Assembly: GCA_018466975.1 (NCBI GenBank)
Contig: CM031556.1
Span: forward strand, 992,001-1,056,000
DNA length: 64,000 bases
Reading direction: 5' to 3'
Source of the DNA: Sparassis latifolia
Lineage: Eukaryota > Basidiomycota > Agaricomycetes > Polyporales > Sparassidaceae
Position numbers and translations under genes: made by a program. The notes beneath the pieces were generated by a model. It did not search any database. It saw only the letters and a program-made list of their open reading frames with translations, and was not told the DNA's origin. How positions within the stretch are numbered: position 1 is the first letter of the stretch; every line of letters begins with the position of its first letter. Shown piece after piece: positions 23,759-34,815 of this stretch.

Positions 23759-25231
23759 TGGTTTTTCTAGCAATACTCACTTGCGTTTTCACTGACCGCG
23801 ATGAACAGATACACCGATGATCTCCGTTGCTTTCCCCCGTGGACGGTGCTCAGTGATCCAAGCCCTGGCTCGCCGCTCCCCGAGTTGCCGTACAGCTTCT
23901 GCCAGATGGAGCTCGCGTGTGTGACGGTCGCGATCCTTATGTGTGTGTTTGCGGAGCCAGGACGAGTGCTCCCCAGTATGGTATTCACTTTTGTGGGTCA
24001 CGCTCATCTACTATCTACTCGCGTGCTGGGCATGGTCTGTTCGTGGCTGTGAATACACGTGGAGTGTGCTCGATTATGCTGGTAGGTGCTCCGCTCCTAC
24101 AACCTCTGTTTCTTCGCTCACGGCCATCACTATCCGGTGGCGGGCCCACAGAGATCGGCAGCGGCGTGTCCGGCGTATCGTTCCCCTGGGTCCTTGGCCA
24201 GCGCAACGAGCGCGAACTGCTGAAATCCTGCTCACACAACGTGTCACTCGGGAGCTTCATGATATGGTTCCGATGGTTCATGTTCAATACCGGAAGCACG
24301 TTTTGGGCGAACCTGCATGTGGTCCTCGCTATATGAAACTCCATAATCGCTGGAGCATGGCCGGGATCGTGTGGAGTCTACTAGACTATCGCCTAGAGCG
24401 CAAATTCTGCATGGTCGGCTTCTGCTCTGGTACTATCGCTGGTTTAGTCGCTGCCACCCCTGCTTCGGAAAGAGAGTCTCTTATTATGGGCGTTGTAGTC
24501 GGAGCAGCAGCCAATTATGGCACCAAGCGTGTGTGAACAGTTATATGCACTGTGTACAGTTGCTGATATCTCTCTTAGTTAAATTCTCGTACGGATCGAT
24601 GATGCGTTAGGCAAGTTTGATCGTGGCTCAGGTTCCTCTGTACTGGTATGTCCCATGCAGATTTGTATGCGGAGCATGCTATCGGACCTATCGTTGGCCT
24701 CATCTTCAACGCACTCTTCGCCAAAAGGGAGCTGATTGCTCTAGACGGTGTCAATACCTCCGACTCGACCACAACTGGAAGCAACTGTCCACTTCATGTA
24801 CATCTGTGTGATAATGGTACATGCATTCGTTATGACACCTACGCTCGCGAAAGCTATGGATCTGATTCCATCACTGAGTCTTCGAGCGATGCAGAGGCGC
24901 TTGGTATGGACGATGCACAGGTGCGTGGCATACTCGTCGGTCCCATGTCATTGGTCTCAAGCTCGAATTTCTGTGATTTTCTCTGTAGATCGGGGAGTTC
25001 TTGAACGACTACATTGAGGTGCTCCCCCTACATAGTGCCTATTGGACACCGGCGTGCAACTCCGGCACAGGAGATTCAGACTTGCACGCTCCCTACCGCT
25101 GGGGACCGTCATGGACGCCAGATACATCCATGTGGGGGCCGCAGCGGAGGGATCACCACGTTGTAAACAACCATCGGGAGCGCCATCTGACACCGTTATC
25201 AGAGAAGCCTCAGCACGAGCAGCAGGCCTGA
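23759..25231 (+). pseudogene. Ammonium transporter (AMT/MEP family) pseudogene
   Basis: Successive pieces in different frames match the family in order. They include WFF-stop-QYSLAF, PSPGSPLPELPYSF, ILMCVFAEPGRVLPSMVFTFV, TLIYYLLACWAWSV, EIGSGVSGVSFPWVLGQRNE, NVSLGSFMIWFRWFMFNTGS, IVWSLLDYRLERKFCMVGF, VGLIFNALFAKRELIALDGV, EALGMDDA and IGEFLNDYIEV. Lesions include TAG at 23768-23770, a frameshift near 23990, TGA replacing a Trp codon at 24334-24336, a frameshift near 24365, and more near 24600-24800 and 24900. Several introns are still recognisable. N-terminal exons are not found upstream. When intact it would move ammonium across the plasma membrane. Confidence 0.88.
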
Positions 25232-26070
25232 CTCCTGATATAGTGGGCTGTCATGTTCTGAAGTCTGTGCGCTTATGCAGCTTGAACTGTCATTTCTTTA
25301 GCCCTACGAATGTATCAATCACGCGATATCGTAAGATTCAGAAGCGTGCATATACTATCGTTACCCCAGTACTGCAATCTGGTCTAGTTATGCAATTTCG
25401 CCGTTTTGCCGCATTTTGCTGCACTAAAAATCACAAAAAAATATGCAATAGATGTGCACAGTCCCAAATACCTTGGCTGTGCAACTTGGGAGTCAAACTC
25501 GGAGGGGAAGAGTGCGAAGTTTCTGAATTGCAAGTTTGGAGGACTTAGGCGTGACAGTGAAATGTGCCATTTAAAACTCCGACTAGAGGGAGAACAAGGG
25601 AACGGCACGTCGGCAAGCGTGACGATCTGTGACCGATTCGGCGCTCTTGCGTGCAAATCAGTCTCTTCACTGCGTTCGGTCTTGGAGTCGCACAACATCA
25701 GGAAAAAAATTGGCAGTCACACAGAAGGTAGCTTATATGTTGTATATTTGATCCAAAGAGGTTCGAAGGAAAACGGGCCCGATTTGAAGGAACGGTGACA
25801 GAGATGCAATCGCAATTGCATTACTGAGGTAACGATAGTAGTAATCGATGTGTTACTCCACATCCTGTATGCTTCCGATCGGGATCGGGAGCTGGATCTC
25901 CAAGTTGCCTCACGCGAAGGTAGCTGTCAACACTCACTGGCGTTCAACCACACGCCCACCACTAGACAATCGTACGTGCACTGTTGTTCGCGAGTCCCAG
26001 TGGCGAGCATTTTTCTTCTGAGAGTGTTCAGACCACATACTGACTCACATATCGCGCCTTGCAGGCAACA
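25232..26070. other. Intergenic, no gene recognised
   Basis: A 130-residue open frame (25406-25798) lies here but shows no family signature and poor protein-like character. It may include a 5' exon of the downstream gene. No clear repeat was found. Confidence 0.35.
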
Positions 26071-26844
26071 ATGCAAGTACCACGTTCCCCTGTACTAATC
26101 ACTCGTTCGCGAAAGCAGCGGGAAAACCAGAAACCTCAAGGAATCCTCCCGCGAGCTCGAGCCGCGCAGACAGCACCTGCCAATATACCTGGATCCTCGG
26201 AGGCTCCACTGGGAAGTCGAAAGAAGGCTGTGGTAGCGCCTCAGGAGCGCTCGCGTCGGGGACGGCCTGTCCTAGAAGAGAAGACGGGAAGTCAGACGAG
26301 CCTGCCTCGCACGAGGCAGACGTCGCGTGCAGCAGATAGCAGTTCTGGTGGAGGGAACGGCGGGCAAGTGCGACAAGAGGCGTCTCTCTTGGACTCCGAA
26401 GCGAAACGGGAATCGCATCCCCAGGCTAAATCCAAACCCAGAAAGAATCTCTGCTATGTCAACGTACCTCCTCTCCCCAAACGCGCACTCCGCAGACGCC
26501 CAGTCGGCGAGGCTATCACTCAGGCCGTGGTCCCAGTCGCCACTGAATCACCGCCAGATATGCTTCCGCTTCCGAACCGTTCTCCGTCGCCCTACGCAGC
26601 ATCTGCCGAGTCCCCGTCAGATTGCGATGTCTACCTCTCTCAGAGAGAACGGCCCTCAGACGATGCGGGAATCATCACCCCTCTAGATTCCTCCCAGCCT
26701 CCGGATTCAAGCTACAGCGGTGGACTCGTCACTCTCTTCATTATCCTCTTCATCGGCACCACTTGGGGTCTTCTGTACTACCACATCGACCCTGATACTG
26801 GCTATGGCAGGTTGCTCGCGTTTCCTTTGCAGCTGGGTTATTGA
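26071..26844 (+). CDS. Hypothetical single-pass membrane protein
   Basis: One uninterrupted frame from ATG 26071 gives 257 residues. Residues 1 to about 210 are polar and probably disordered, rich in Arg, Ser and Pro with scattered basic clusters. Near residues 220-240 there is one strong membrane segment (LVTLFIILFIGTTWGLLYY), followed by a short tail. There is no catalytic motif. A splice acceptor (TTGCAG) lies just before the ATG, so an upstream exon is possible. I do not recognise the family. The long frame, ATG context and discrete helix support a real gene. Confidence 0.55.
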   Translation: MQVPRSPVLITRSRKQRENQKPQGILPRARAAQTAPANIPGSSEAPLGSRKKAVVAPQERSRRGRPVLEEKTGSQTSLPRTRQTSRAADSSSGGGNGGQVRQEASLLDSEAKRESHPQAKSKPRKNLCYVNVPPLPKRALRRRPVGEAITQAVVPVATESPPDMLPLPNRSPSPYAASAESPSDCDVYLSQRERPSDDAGIITPLDSSQPPDSSYSGGLVTLFIILFIGTTWGLLYYHIDPDTGYGRLLAFPLQLGY

Positions 26845-27341
26845 CATTTGATGCACTTGGTCTTCTTGTTCTCTTCTCCTTGCACAATGCATTTGAGTTT
26901 CGCCTCATTCAGTATCACCTAGCTTGTAGCAGTTCTGCACCACCAAATTGTAACATACTGCATTTCTGAGACGGCCATACGAGGACCCAGGAATATCCCC
27001 TTACTAGACGTCGTCGCCAAAAATTCCGGATTTTCGAATTTTTGGCGGTCCATTACCGACACAGGGCCAAGCACACTGTCCGGATGGCGCGACGGCCTTG
27101 TCGATGCGGAGGGCTCGTTTGCCCGGATGCTGCGACATCGTTCGGTCGATTTTTTCGAAAAAAATTGTCCGGATTCCGCGACGACGTCTGAGGGAAGATA
27201 AGTTACACGAGGTGTATTACGCGTAATGAAAATATGACGCGTCGCGCGTATAGCGCGATAATGGGTCACGTGCTGAGGTTACGGAGCAGCCGAAGTTGGG
27301 TGAGACACGCACTCATACCGCTCTTTGTTCTTCGACCAACC
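26845..27341. other. Intergenic with a small inverted-repeat element
   Basis: Contains the 184-bp inverted-repeat sequence at 27006-27189 (listed separately) and the promoter of the gene at 27342. Confidence 0.4.
27006..27189. repeat. 184-bp sequence with 12-bp perfect terminal inverted repeats
   Basis: The left end AGACGTCGTCGC (27006-27017) is repeated inverted at 27178-27189. Behind it the arms stay loosely similar (AATTCCGGA versus AATCCGGA). I found no target-site duplication, so transposon origin is only suggested. Confidence 0.45.
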
Positions 27342-29072
27342 ATGTTCGAATTCACAGGGGCATCTGCCATGCTCTTTCTCCCTCGAGAGCTAGCAGAGCG
27401 CATCCTCATTTTCTGCCATCCTCGCGATGTTTCGGTTCGAGTTCACCTTTCCCCCTTTCTCGCACATGGCGACTGATAAAGTTCTCGATTGCAGAACTTT
27501 GCGCAGACATGCCGCGGTGCCCATGATTTGGTGTACAAGTCCAAAGACCAGTATCTCTGGCGCGAGCTCTTCCTCGAGCTGCCCTTCGACGACCTTCGCA
27601 AAGCCGTCCTACCGTTCGGCGCGAAGAAAGTGGATTTCGACTGGAAGATGGAGCTCCAGCGCAGGATAGAAGCTGAGAAGGTAGCACAGTCGGCCATCGA
27701 GGGACCGGCCTTCACGCGCGCACTGCAAACCTTCATGTCCGTGATCGAGACTGCGCTTCCGGCCACGGCTACGCCTGGCACCGACTCTACAAACCTGCTC
27801 TGGCTCGATGGCGTCCTGCAGAAGTGTGCGTTCCATTATTTCCTCGTGCCCAGCTCGGAGCGGCAGCTACACGGCCGCTTGCGTGCCTACCTCGCGCTCT
27901 GGCACGAGAACGGGGACACCGACGAGTCTCGCCGTCGCCTGAATGTGCTGCGCCGCACGAGCCGCTGTTATGTCTATGACCTCCGCAAGTACGAGGTGGA
28001 GACACTTTGGGGGCCGTACGTCGTTGGAGAGAAGGGCATTAAGGTCAATTGGGAGCATATGGAGCATATTGTTACCGTGGTCGCGATGAAGTTGCGCGAG
28101 CTCCCGCTTCTTGCGCTGCAGATTTACGGCTACCCTGTGCCTGGACTGGGTGGGTTGCGCGCGTATTCTGCCCCACACTCATTTTCGCGTAAAGCCCATG
28201 ACTGGGCTGGCGTCTCGGGTGTCTGGAGGCGCTTTGTGTGCTTTATGGATTATCGGTAAGTGCCAGAATTATACGAACGTACCTTGCGCTGATGCCCCGT
28301 GGGCAGTGACCTCTTTGGTATGTAGATGTTGGACTAATGATCTTACTGACGTTGACACCTCGTCCGTCTGTTAGCATTCAATGTGAGTCAACAATTGATC
28401 GCAGCTCTGGTACAGCTCGATTGACACTATTGCCACTTCCACCAGTTTTCTTCATCCCGCAATGGGGCCCGTGACCCTTCGTTCTTCGGCGAGAATTACC
28501 AAGAAGCAATTCGTCCCGTTGAGTTGCACCTGGAGGTGGTCGATCCCGAAGATGGAGCGGACGCAGAGACGATAACAGACTATCCGCCCCTTTTCTTTAA
28601 AGGCTTCTCGCGCGGCAGCCACAGTGGCGAGGCTGCCGTCGAGGGCTCCGTGCGTTTTCTCTCGGATGGCTGTATCAGGTGGTTCTTCGTAAGTCCTGTT
28701 GGAGTTCTCTGCTTATTAAAGCTGATCCACCTGTATAGGTCACGAAGTATGATGGGCTGACGCAATGGAGGTAGTGGCTGTAACTCGCCCGTTTGTGCTT
28801 ATTACTGAACGTGGAACCAGCGCCGAGGGCGTCCAGCTTGGGAATGTGTGCAGCATGGCGGGCGTCGCAGGTATTTGGACGGGGGCATTTCACGAGGAAG
28901 GTCCGTTCATTTAGTCTTAGATCTTGTATACTGATCTCAGTATATTTGTATTCCTTAGCTGATCCTGCCGGTAAGACCATGCTTGGAGATTATTGGTACA
29001 TTACTGATCGTCGTTGCAGGTCCATTCTGGATGTGGAAAGCACACAGTGCTCTGCCATTCTATCATAACTAG
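27342..29072 (+). CDS. F-box-like protein with three micro-exons
   Basis: Nine exons: 27342-27434, 27495-28255, 28307-28317, 28375-28382, 28446-28688, 28739-28770, 28821-28900, 28959-28970, 29020-29072. All have GT-AG borders, phases agree, and the product is 430 residues. The N-terminus is a degenerate F-box (LPRELAERILIFCHPRDVSNFAQTCRGAH, residues 13-41), suggesting a substrate receptor for an SCF ubiquitin ligase. The C-terminal half is the conserved domain of a common basidiomycete F-box group: FVCFMDYRDLFAFNFSSSRNG, VELHLEVVDPEDG, SVRFLSDGCIRWFF and EGVQLGNV...GIWTGAFHE. Exons of 11, 8 and 12 nt are needed to restore the RDLFAFNFS and HEEADPAGPFW segments. Target unknown. Confidence 0.88.
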
Positions 29073-29259
29073 GTTTGCGAGACGCTGCCAGTGCCACGCG
29101 TGTGCGCACAATAGGTAATGCATCTTACCGTGTGTTTTCTGCGGGTTTTAGTCACCTTTCGCTGTAATTGTAGAATGATTGACAGACTTTCATATATGGA
29201 CGACATGTTACATTTGGACTCGACGACTTCTACGTCCTTCTTTGTTCTTCTGTCACGCC

Positions 29260-30441
29260 TCAGTGGGTGTGCATGCCATTGACATTCGTGTAGAACTTGA
29301 TGAGGTTGCCGTATAGATCTTCGAAGCTGAGATTTCTGTGTCAGGACGGTGAGGAAATGGAACGAATTTGTGACACACAATTTCTTGTTCTCGGCGTTGT
29401 TGAGGTCCGCACGGGCTCCCGCGAATCCGTGGAACCTGAACGGGGTGTTTCAATGATAATGAAGAGATACCGAAGATGTTATGATTATACATTTCGTTAT
29501 AGTACTTCGTGTCATTCTTGGCAGCAAACGGCTTCTTGGAGACGATGCTGAGCATCTTCTCGTACTGCAATCATACGTTCTTCGGTAAGCATGTGTGTAT
29601 TGGGAGCAGAGCACTGATTACCTCCTCGTAAGACTCGTCCTTGGTCGGGTATAGTCCCAGGGGCACCTGAAGATTCTCAGTGTCGGGCGCCGACAACATA
29701 CTGTACATCATTTCAGAACAGACGTCAATGCACGCATCATTCAGCCTCACGCAGGATGAACAGCAGCGACAGCATCGAACGGCGTCCCAGTCTGTGAGCC
29801 AGAAAGGATAGTGACCTTACCACCTGCAGCACTGTCAGCATTCCGTTGCAGCGGCGACCCCGACTCGCTCACCCCAGCAGAGGCCGTACGTGCCAACGAA
29901 CTTGGCACCGTCCGCCTTCAACGCTCGCCCGACAGTCAGGAGCTTGGCAACGCTGTCCTGTGGGTGCGCGGGCCCGCCGAAGAATGCCTGCAACCCTGCC
30001 TTCTCCTCGTTTGTCTTGGGCGGGAAGTGCTCAAGCGGCCACGGGCCCGCGGGCTCAAAGAAGTCCGGGATGAGGACTTGTGCTTTGAGCTGCTCCGCGA
30101 GGATGTCTGCGCCCTGCTGTGTCTGCGGCTTGAAGCTTGGGGATGGGAGGGGGGAGGGGGTAACAGTGAGCGTGAGCTAGAGCGACTGATGGGCACAGAT
30201 ATACTGACCCGAAGATATCGTATACGCAGACGATCGCAATGTCGCCGACCTTCTCGGGTCCGGTCACGTACACCTACAAAGTGTAGAAGTCGGCCTCATA
30301 TCCTGGACTCTCGAATGGAGATGAAGTCACCTTGCTGATGCCGCCATAAGCCTTGTAGGTCCCCTTCGGGACGTAGTCAGACTTGACCGGAGGAACGGTG
30401 CAGCAGGCGACGTTGGTGTTGTGGACGGTGGTGGTGGACAT
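29260..30441 (-). CDS. Dienelactone hydrolase family protein
   Basis: Alpha/beta hydrolase of the carboxymethylenebutenolidase family, probably cytosolic. The family hydrolyses dienelactones in aromatic breakdown, but the fungal substrate is often unknown. The model starts at ATG 30441 (MSTTTVHNTNVACC) and ends with TGA at 29260. Visible parts are KVGDIAIVCVYDIFG, LIPDFFEPAGPWPLEHFPP, the nucleophile elbow GTYGLCWGGK with its Cys, and FHGFAGARADLNNAENKKL with the catalytic His. The last exon ends NLIKFYTNVNGMHTH. At least six short introns have canonical borders. An upstream in-frame ATG (30489) would add 16 residues. Confidence 0.88.
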
Positions 30442-31598
30442 CTTGGCGTGGTTAAGGTGGTGGAGGACGGCGGAGAGACGAGAAAACATCGACTCTTGTA
30501 TGCGCCCAGTCTGCTCGCCATGATGGCATCGCTAAGCGCCCTTGGACTTTGGGGATGGGAATCTCTTTCCTGTTTTGGGCAGGTGGGCATACGACGACCT
30601 GACGTCAATTATTTTCCACTTCATGTTCGACCCCTACCACAGCTTCGTGTCTATCGCCTGGCAACTCTCTGTCTGCGTCGGCACTGGGGGTATAGAGTCT
30701 GGAGGGGGAAGATTGACCAGAGCATAATTAAGCCGGAGCGCTTCTCGACCGTTTGTTCCTCCTGGAGCCCGGAGTGGGAACTGCTTGACTATGTCGCTCG
30801 TATATTTCTTCTTATGCTGTTCCTGTATGTACCTTACCAGGCCCAGTATCTATGCTTTATGCTTTAAGATCTGTGGAATGCTTGAGCGGCTGACTCACAA
30901 ATCCGTGCGGCAACTGTCCATCCTCGACGCCCACAAGCGAATGCAATGCAACCGAGTCAGTAAGGCCGGATTTTCGATTCTGAGGCTGGCAATACAGGTA
31001 CTTCTCTTTATTGGTACTTTAAATTTACTTGTCGGCGTCTTGGTTGCGGAACATCGTGGATGTGCACTCGGATTGCGCACATCCGCTCTGCCGTCTAGTC
31101 AAAACTCAAATAATCCGAACTGCACCCCTAGTATTCCTTGTATGCGACGCGTTCGCGTTGTTCTGTCGGTGTCTAGCACACGCCGGCACGACGGCACGAT
31201 TGGACAATTATCTCACTTTTTCCTGCATGACAGATAGATCCAAATGTCGGCTTCCGAGCAGCTTCTGTTCCCCGAGGAAACGTGAGCAACATTTCTCCCG
31301 ACGAGGAGTTGCATCGGTTGAGGCCAGTGAGCAATTGCAATATGGACGGTCCATATTGCAATTGCTCATCCGCGGACACGAAGCGGACACGCAGAGCGCG
31401 CCGTGTCCGCAATGCCGCCTACCCGTTGCTGGATGTACACTCGTCCCACACCCGACATGCGTAGCCGCAGAGTCGGGTGTGCGCAAGGCTCACGCAGGAA
31501 ACACATAAAAGCGCGACCATCTCAGCCAAACTGTCATCCGCATTCTCCGTCTTCACCTCTGCACTCGCACTCGTACCATCCTGCAAAGACATCTGGCC
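30442..31598. other. Intergenic with palindrome
   Basis: Divergent upstream region between the dienelactone hydrolase and the gene at 31599. It has several inverted repeats (see 31329-31367, and GCGGACAC repeats around 31372-31412). A TATA-like CATAAAAG lies near 31503. No gene recognised. Confidence 0.4.
31329..31367. repeat. Perfect 39-bp palindrome
   Basis: Arms of 19 bp (GAGCAATTGCAATATGGAC and its exact inverse) around a single G. It could form a strong hairpin or bind a dimeric protein. Role unknown. Confidence 0.85.
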
Positions 31599-32180
31599 AT
31601 GTCTCCTACCGCTACTTCATCCTCTTCGGCTGGTCCGGAGATTACCCACCCTTACTCTATCATTCCTCCGAGTTCGTGCTTCACACCGCTCTCCCTGGAG
31701 GAGAGCCTATTCCTACCCCGTGTGACCCCCGCCGAACTCATGGAGATGGCCTCATACCCGGGCCTCGCACATATTACTCGTAGCGAGCTAACACGCTCGT
31801 ACGAGGGCATCCCGGAGGCAGAGACAGACGAGGCAGACTACGAAGCAGACCGCGAAGACGAGTGCACGCGCACGATCGAACCAGTGCGCCGCGTCGCCAA
31901 CAGCAAGCGGGCGCGCATCGTCCGCCCGCTACTGCCCAACCCCATTGCGAACCAGCCGGAGAAAGCGAGAGCTTACGTTGGACTCGGGCTGGGTCTTCCC
32001 AGCAGCGTCACCCCCCGTATCACCCGCAGGACGGCGTGCATCGGGCTGGGAATAATCTTGTCTTCGCCATTGGCCGACAACCTTCCGCCTGCGATCACAC
32101 CCCCCAGCATGCATTGCGATTCTCTTCGACGGCCTTTTGCCGGTATCGGCCTAGGGCTTGGGATCATTATTCCCCAATGA
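31599..32180 (+). CDS. Hypothetical protein with GLGLG repeats
   Basis: Single-exon frame of 193 residues, ATG at 31599. The N-terminus is Ser/Pro/Thr-rich (STP...LSLEESLFLPRV), and the middle is acidic (EADYEADREDE near residue 80). The C-terminal 70 residues hold three related units, AYVGLGLGLPSS, ACIGLGIILSS and AGIGLGLGIIIPQ, spaced by about 20-25 residues with Arg and Pro between. There is no signal peptide and no known domain. The repeat pattern and TATA-like upstream site favour a real gene; function unknown. Confidence 0.55.
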   Translation: MSPTATSSSSAGPEITHPYSIIPPSSCFTPLSLEESLFLPRVTPAELMEMASYPGLAHITRSELTRSYEGIPEAETDEADYEADREDECTRTIEPVRRVANSKRARIVRPLLPNPIANQPEKARAYVGLGLGLPSSVTPRITRRTACIGLGIILSSPLADNLPPAITPPSMHCDSLRRPFAGIGLGLGIIIPQ

Positions 32181-32588
32181 TGCGAGAGTGGTGTAAACTA
32201 CTATATGTCAAAAAAATTCATGGTGGCTTGTGAGCAGGACTTGCATCCCCACAATGCATAGATGTTGTTCACCCAGCACACGATGTATATACACCACTGT
32301 ACATACATGATACCCAACACAAATAGAAAACTCGTCCACAAAGAATGGCTGTCTTGGCGTGAGGCAGTGGTGGAATTACAGTAAGGAGAGCGTTACGTGT
32401 ACGTAGCTAATAGACATGACCGATCCTAAGTTACAACTACGAAAAACATCTGAATAAGATGCGAGCAACACCAATACTTATCAGCAACCGAAAGCACGAA
32501 AACAAGCCCCCACCGCATCCTCCAGGGGTGCGAACTACGTGCGACGGCTAACGAAGGGTACGGTCGAAGGGCGGGCGGGCGCACGCGC
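32181..32588. other. 3' intergenic region
   Basis: Separates the 3' ends of two converging genes. No gene recognised. Confidence 0.4.
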
Positions 32589-33713
32589 TCATTCGTAAGG
32601 TGCAGCATATCCTTGACCCTGCGCGTACGACGGCTGGCTCTGGGCATATGGCTGCTGCATCGCGTACGGCTGGAGCTTCGCCGACTCAGCGGAATCCTCG
32701 TCCCAGCGCTCCGCCAGCGGGCTCTGCAGGTAGTCGTTCTGCAGCGGCGTCTTGATACCAACGATGACGTAGATGAGGATCGCGATGTACTCCATGAGCA
32801 CGGACATGACGACGTAGATCACCCATGAGCCCGTGATGCTGAAGTTGCTGAGAAAGGAGTTGTTCGTCGTGTGTGTGACCTTGCCGTTGGCGTCGATGCT
32901 CTCGCTTAGCGGCGCGAAGGAACCGAGGACGCTGTAGAGCACGCGGATGAAGAGAAAGGGTAGCGCTGCGGAGATGCCCGCGAGCAGCTGGACGGCGCAC
33001 GTCAATCAATATGGAGAGAGCGCATTGGACTGGTGCTCGCCTGACGTCTGTACTTGAGGATCCGGCCACGGTTGTTCCAGAGGAAGACGTGCACGAAAAA
33101 GGTCGCGACGAATAAAACAAGGAAGAGGATAGAACCAACGTGACGCAGGGTCGACGCGCTGTGCAAATCCGATTCGGTCTTCGCGTCCCCCATTTTCACA
33201 CCACCAATGATGGACAGTACAAGGGCGAGCGTGCCCAATAGACCCATCAGATGCGTGCCGCGGGACATGAGTGGGTGTGAGTCGACAGAGTTCTGTGCAC
33301 TGTGTTTCGAATTAAGAGTATTAGATGATTAGACACATTGTAAAATCATTGAACCATTTGTACCACCCACACAGTGTTGCAGAAGCCCAAGGTTGCCATC
33401 AACAGCGGTGACAGACCCGCAGACTCCATAATACTGTAGATGGTGATTAATGTCGAGTTGTTCTTATCCGACGTCTCTGAAAGAACATGCGTAACGCCGC
33501 CAACAATGCGGACTAAGAAAAATAGTACAGTCAGTGAGCTGCGAAAGCTGGACGGATATTAGAGTGCTCACTGATGGATAGAATGACGAGGAAAATCCAT
33601 CCCGCTGTCCGGGCAAAACCATGCCGCACGACCAGTATAAAGCTGATCACCAGGATAGGGATGTAAATAACAATCTCCGCCGCCGCGACATCACCCCGTT
33701 TGTCCAAAGCCAT
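32589..33713 (-). CDS. Seven-helix membrane protein of DUF7702 type
   Basis: Start ATG at 33713 (MALDKRGDVAAAE), stop at 32591-32589. The order of segments fits the DUF7702 fungal family: AAEIVIYIPILVISFILVVRHGF, GWIFLVILSI, IRIVGGVTHVLSE, SAGLSPLLMATLGFCNTV, a helix in LLGTLALVLSIIGGVKMGD, a helix in ILFLVLFVATFFVHVFLW, LLAGISAALPFLFIRVLYSVLG, and a last helix SWVIYVVMSVLMEYIAILIYV. The tail is rich in Gln/Tyr/Ala/Pro (QPYAQSQPSYAQGQG) and probably cytosolic. The intron 33040-32988 begins with GC instead of GT. Function of the family is unknown. Confidence 0.82.
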
Positions 33714-34574
33714 GGCTGATAGTCTCTGGTGTTTTGGAGGTCGCGGATTGAGGGTCGTAACAGCGGTGGAACTTAGAGTGGAAAGAGAGGGTGTGCTGCT
33801 ACCGTTAAACGTTGTGCCTAGCAGCATATATAGTGCATTTCTACGCGACTGATCAGCGCCCACAGCGAACGCGGGAAGGCGTTGGTGCAGTAGGGCGTCT
33901 CGGGCCCTCGGAGTGGCTGTACGTCTATGAATAGGTGAGCATCGGCTCCGTAGATTTATATCTCAGTCAACACCGAATGATCTCCATAACGAACTGGAAC
34001 AAGTTTTGCGCTCCGGATGCTCTTTACAAGGGCTGCCTTTTGCGTGCAGAGAGAATGCCCACGGGCGCGGTTGGTTTTGAGCGCGCTCTAGCGCAGCAGC
34101 AATTCATTCGTGAGAAATTTCAGGAAAAGTCGCAGGTTTCAGAAGACTCCCAGATGAGAGATTGAGCACTTCCATACGCGCAGTTTGTGATGGCTGAAGC
34201 GCTGAAAGCTGCGATGTGCATAGCGCATGGTGAGTCGTTGACTTCTGGCCTGGAAGGCGGCCGTGCGTTTGCGGTAGGCCCTCGGTAAACCTAAACCGAC
34301 CTCCATCCCCGCAGCTGGCGTGGCTGTGTGCGCGCAGGTCTCACCAGAAGTCACAGCGAAGAGCAACGTATAATCGCTGCGCATTTCGCACAAGAGACGG
34401 TGAGCGTAGCGAGCGGATGGTTGGTATGTACAAATGGAGATCTGCCATGAGGGCGGTGGCGTGCCTCGGACATCGGAGATCAATCCGAGACTGCTAGCTG
34501 AATTCGGGTTAAGGTTATGACGCGGAAGCTGATTGGCTGAAATTTCTGTTCATGCTAAAAGGCCTCCGATTAAT
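33714..34574. other. Intergenic, no gene recognised
   Basis: Promoter side of the DUF7702 gene, then unassigned sequence up to the MITE target duplication at 34575. Confidence 0.4.
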
Positions 34575-34815
34575 ACTCTTGTATAGTCTCCAGACGTTCA
34601 CGTGAGCAACCTGGCGGTTACCAAATTGGGCGTTAAAGATGTTGGGTCGCTCCCGAGAAAGCGTGACACGCGCTGTGCGGAAGCTATAGCCAGGAGAGCG
34701 TTACATACCCCCCCCCTTCTATACAATTTTCACCAGACGTTCTGACAACCCTTCCACCTCAATTCCCAAAAAGGGTCGAAGGTCAGAACGGCTGGTTCCG
34801 AGACTAACTCTTGTA
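34575..34815. mobile_element. MITE, deleted second copy of the 8451 family
   Basis: The element is 34584-34806 (223 bp) between perfect 9-bp duplications ACTCTTGTA (34575-34583 and 34807-34815). It is nearly identical to the first 70 and last 140 bp of the copy at 8451-8879. It lacks about 200 internal bp, including the left arm of the internal inverted repeat, and 5 bp near the left end. Confidence 0.9.

Noticed and set aside
25406..25798. 130-residue open frame
   Set aside because: It has no recognisable domain, no clear splice or promoter context, and lies in a decayed region.
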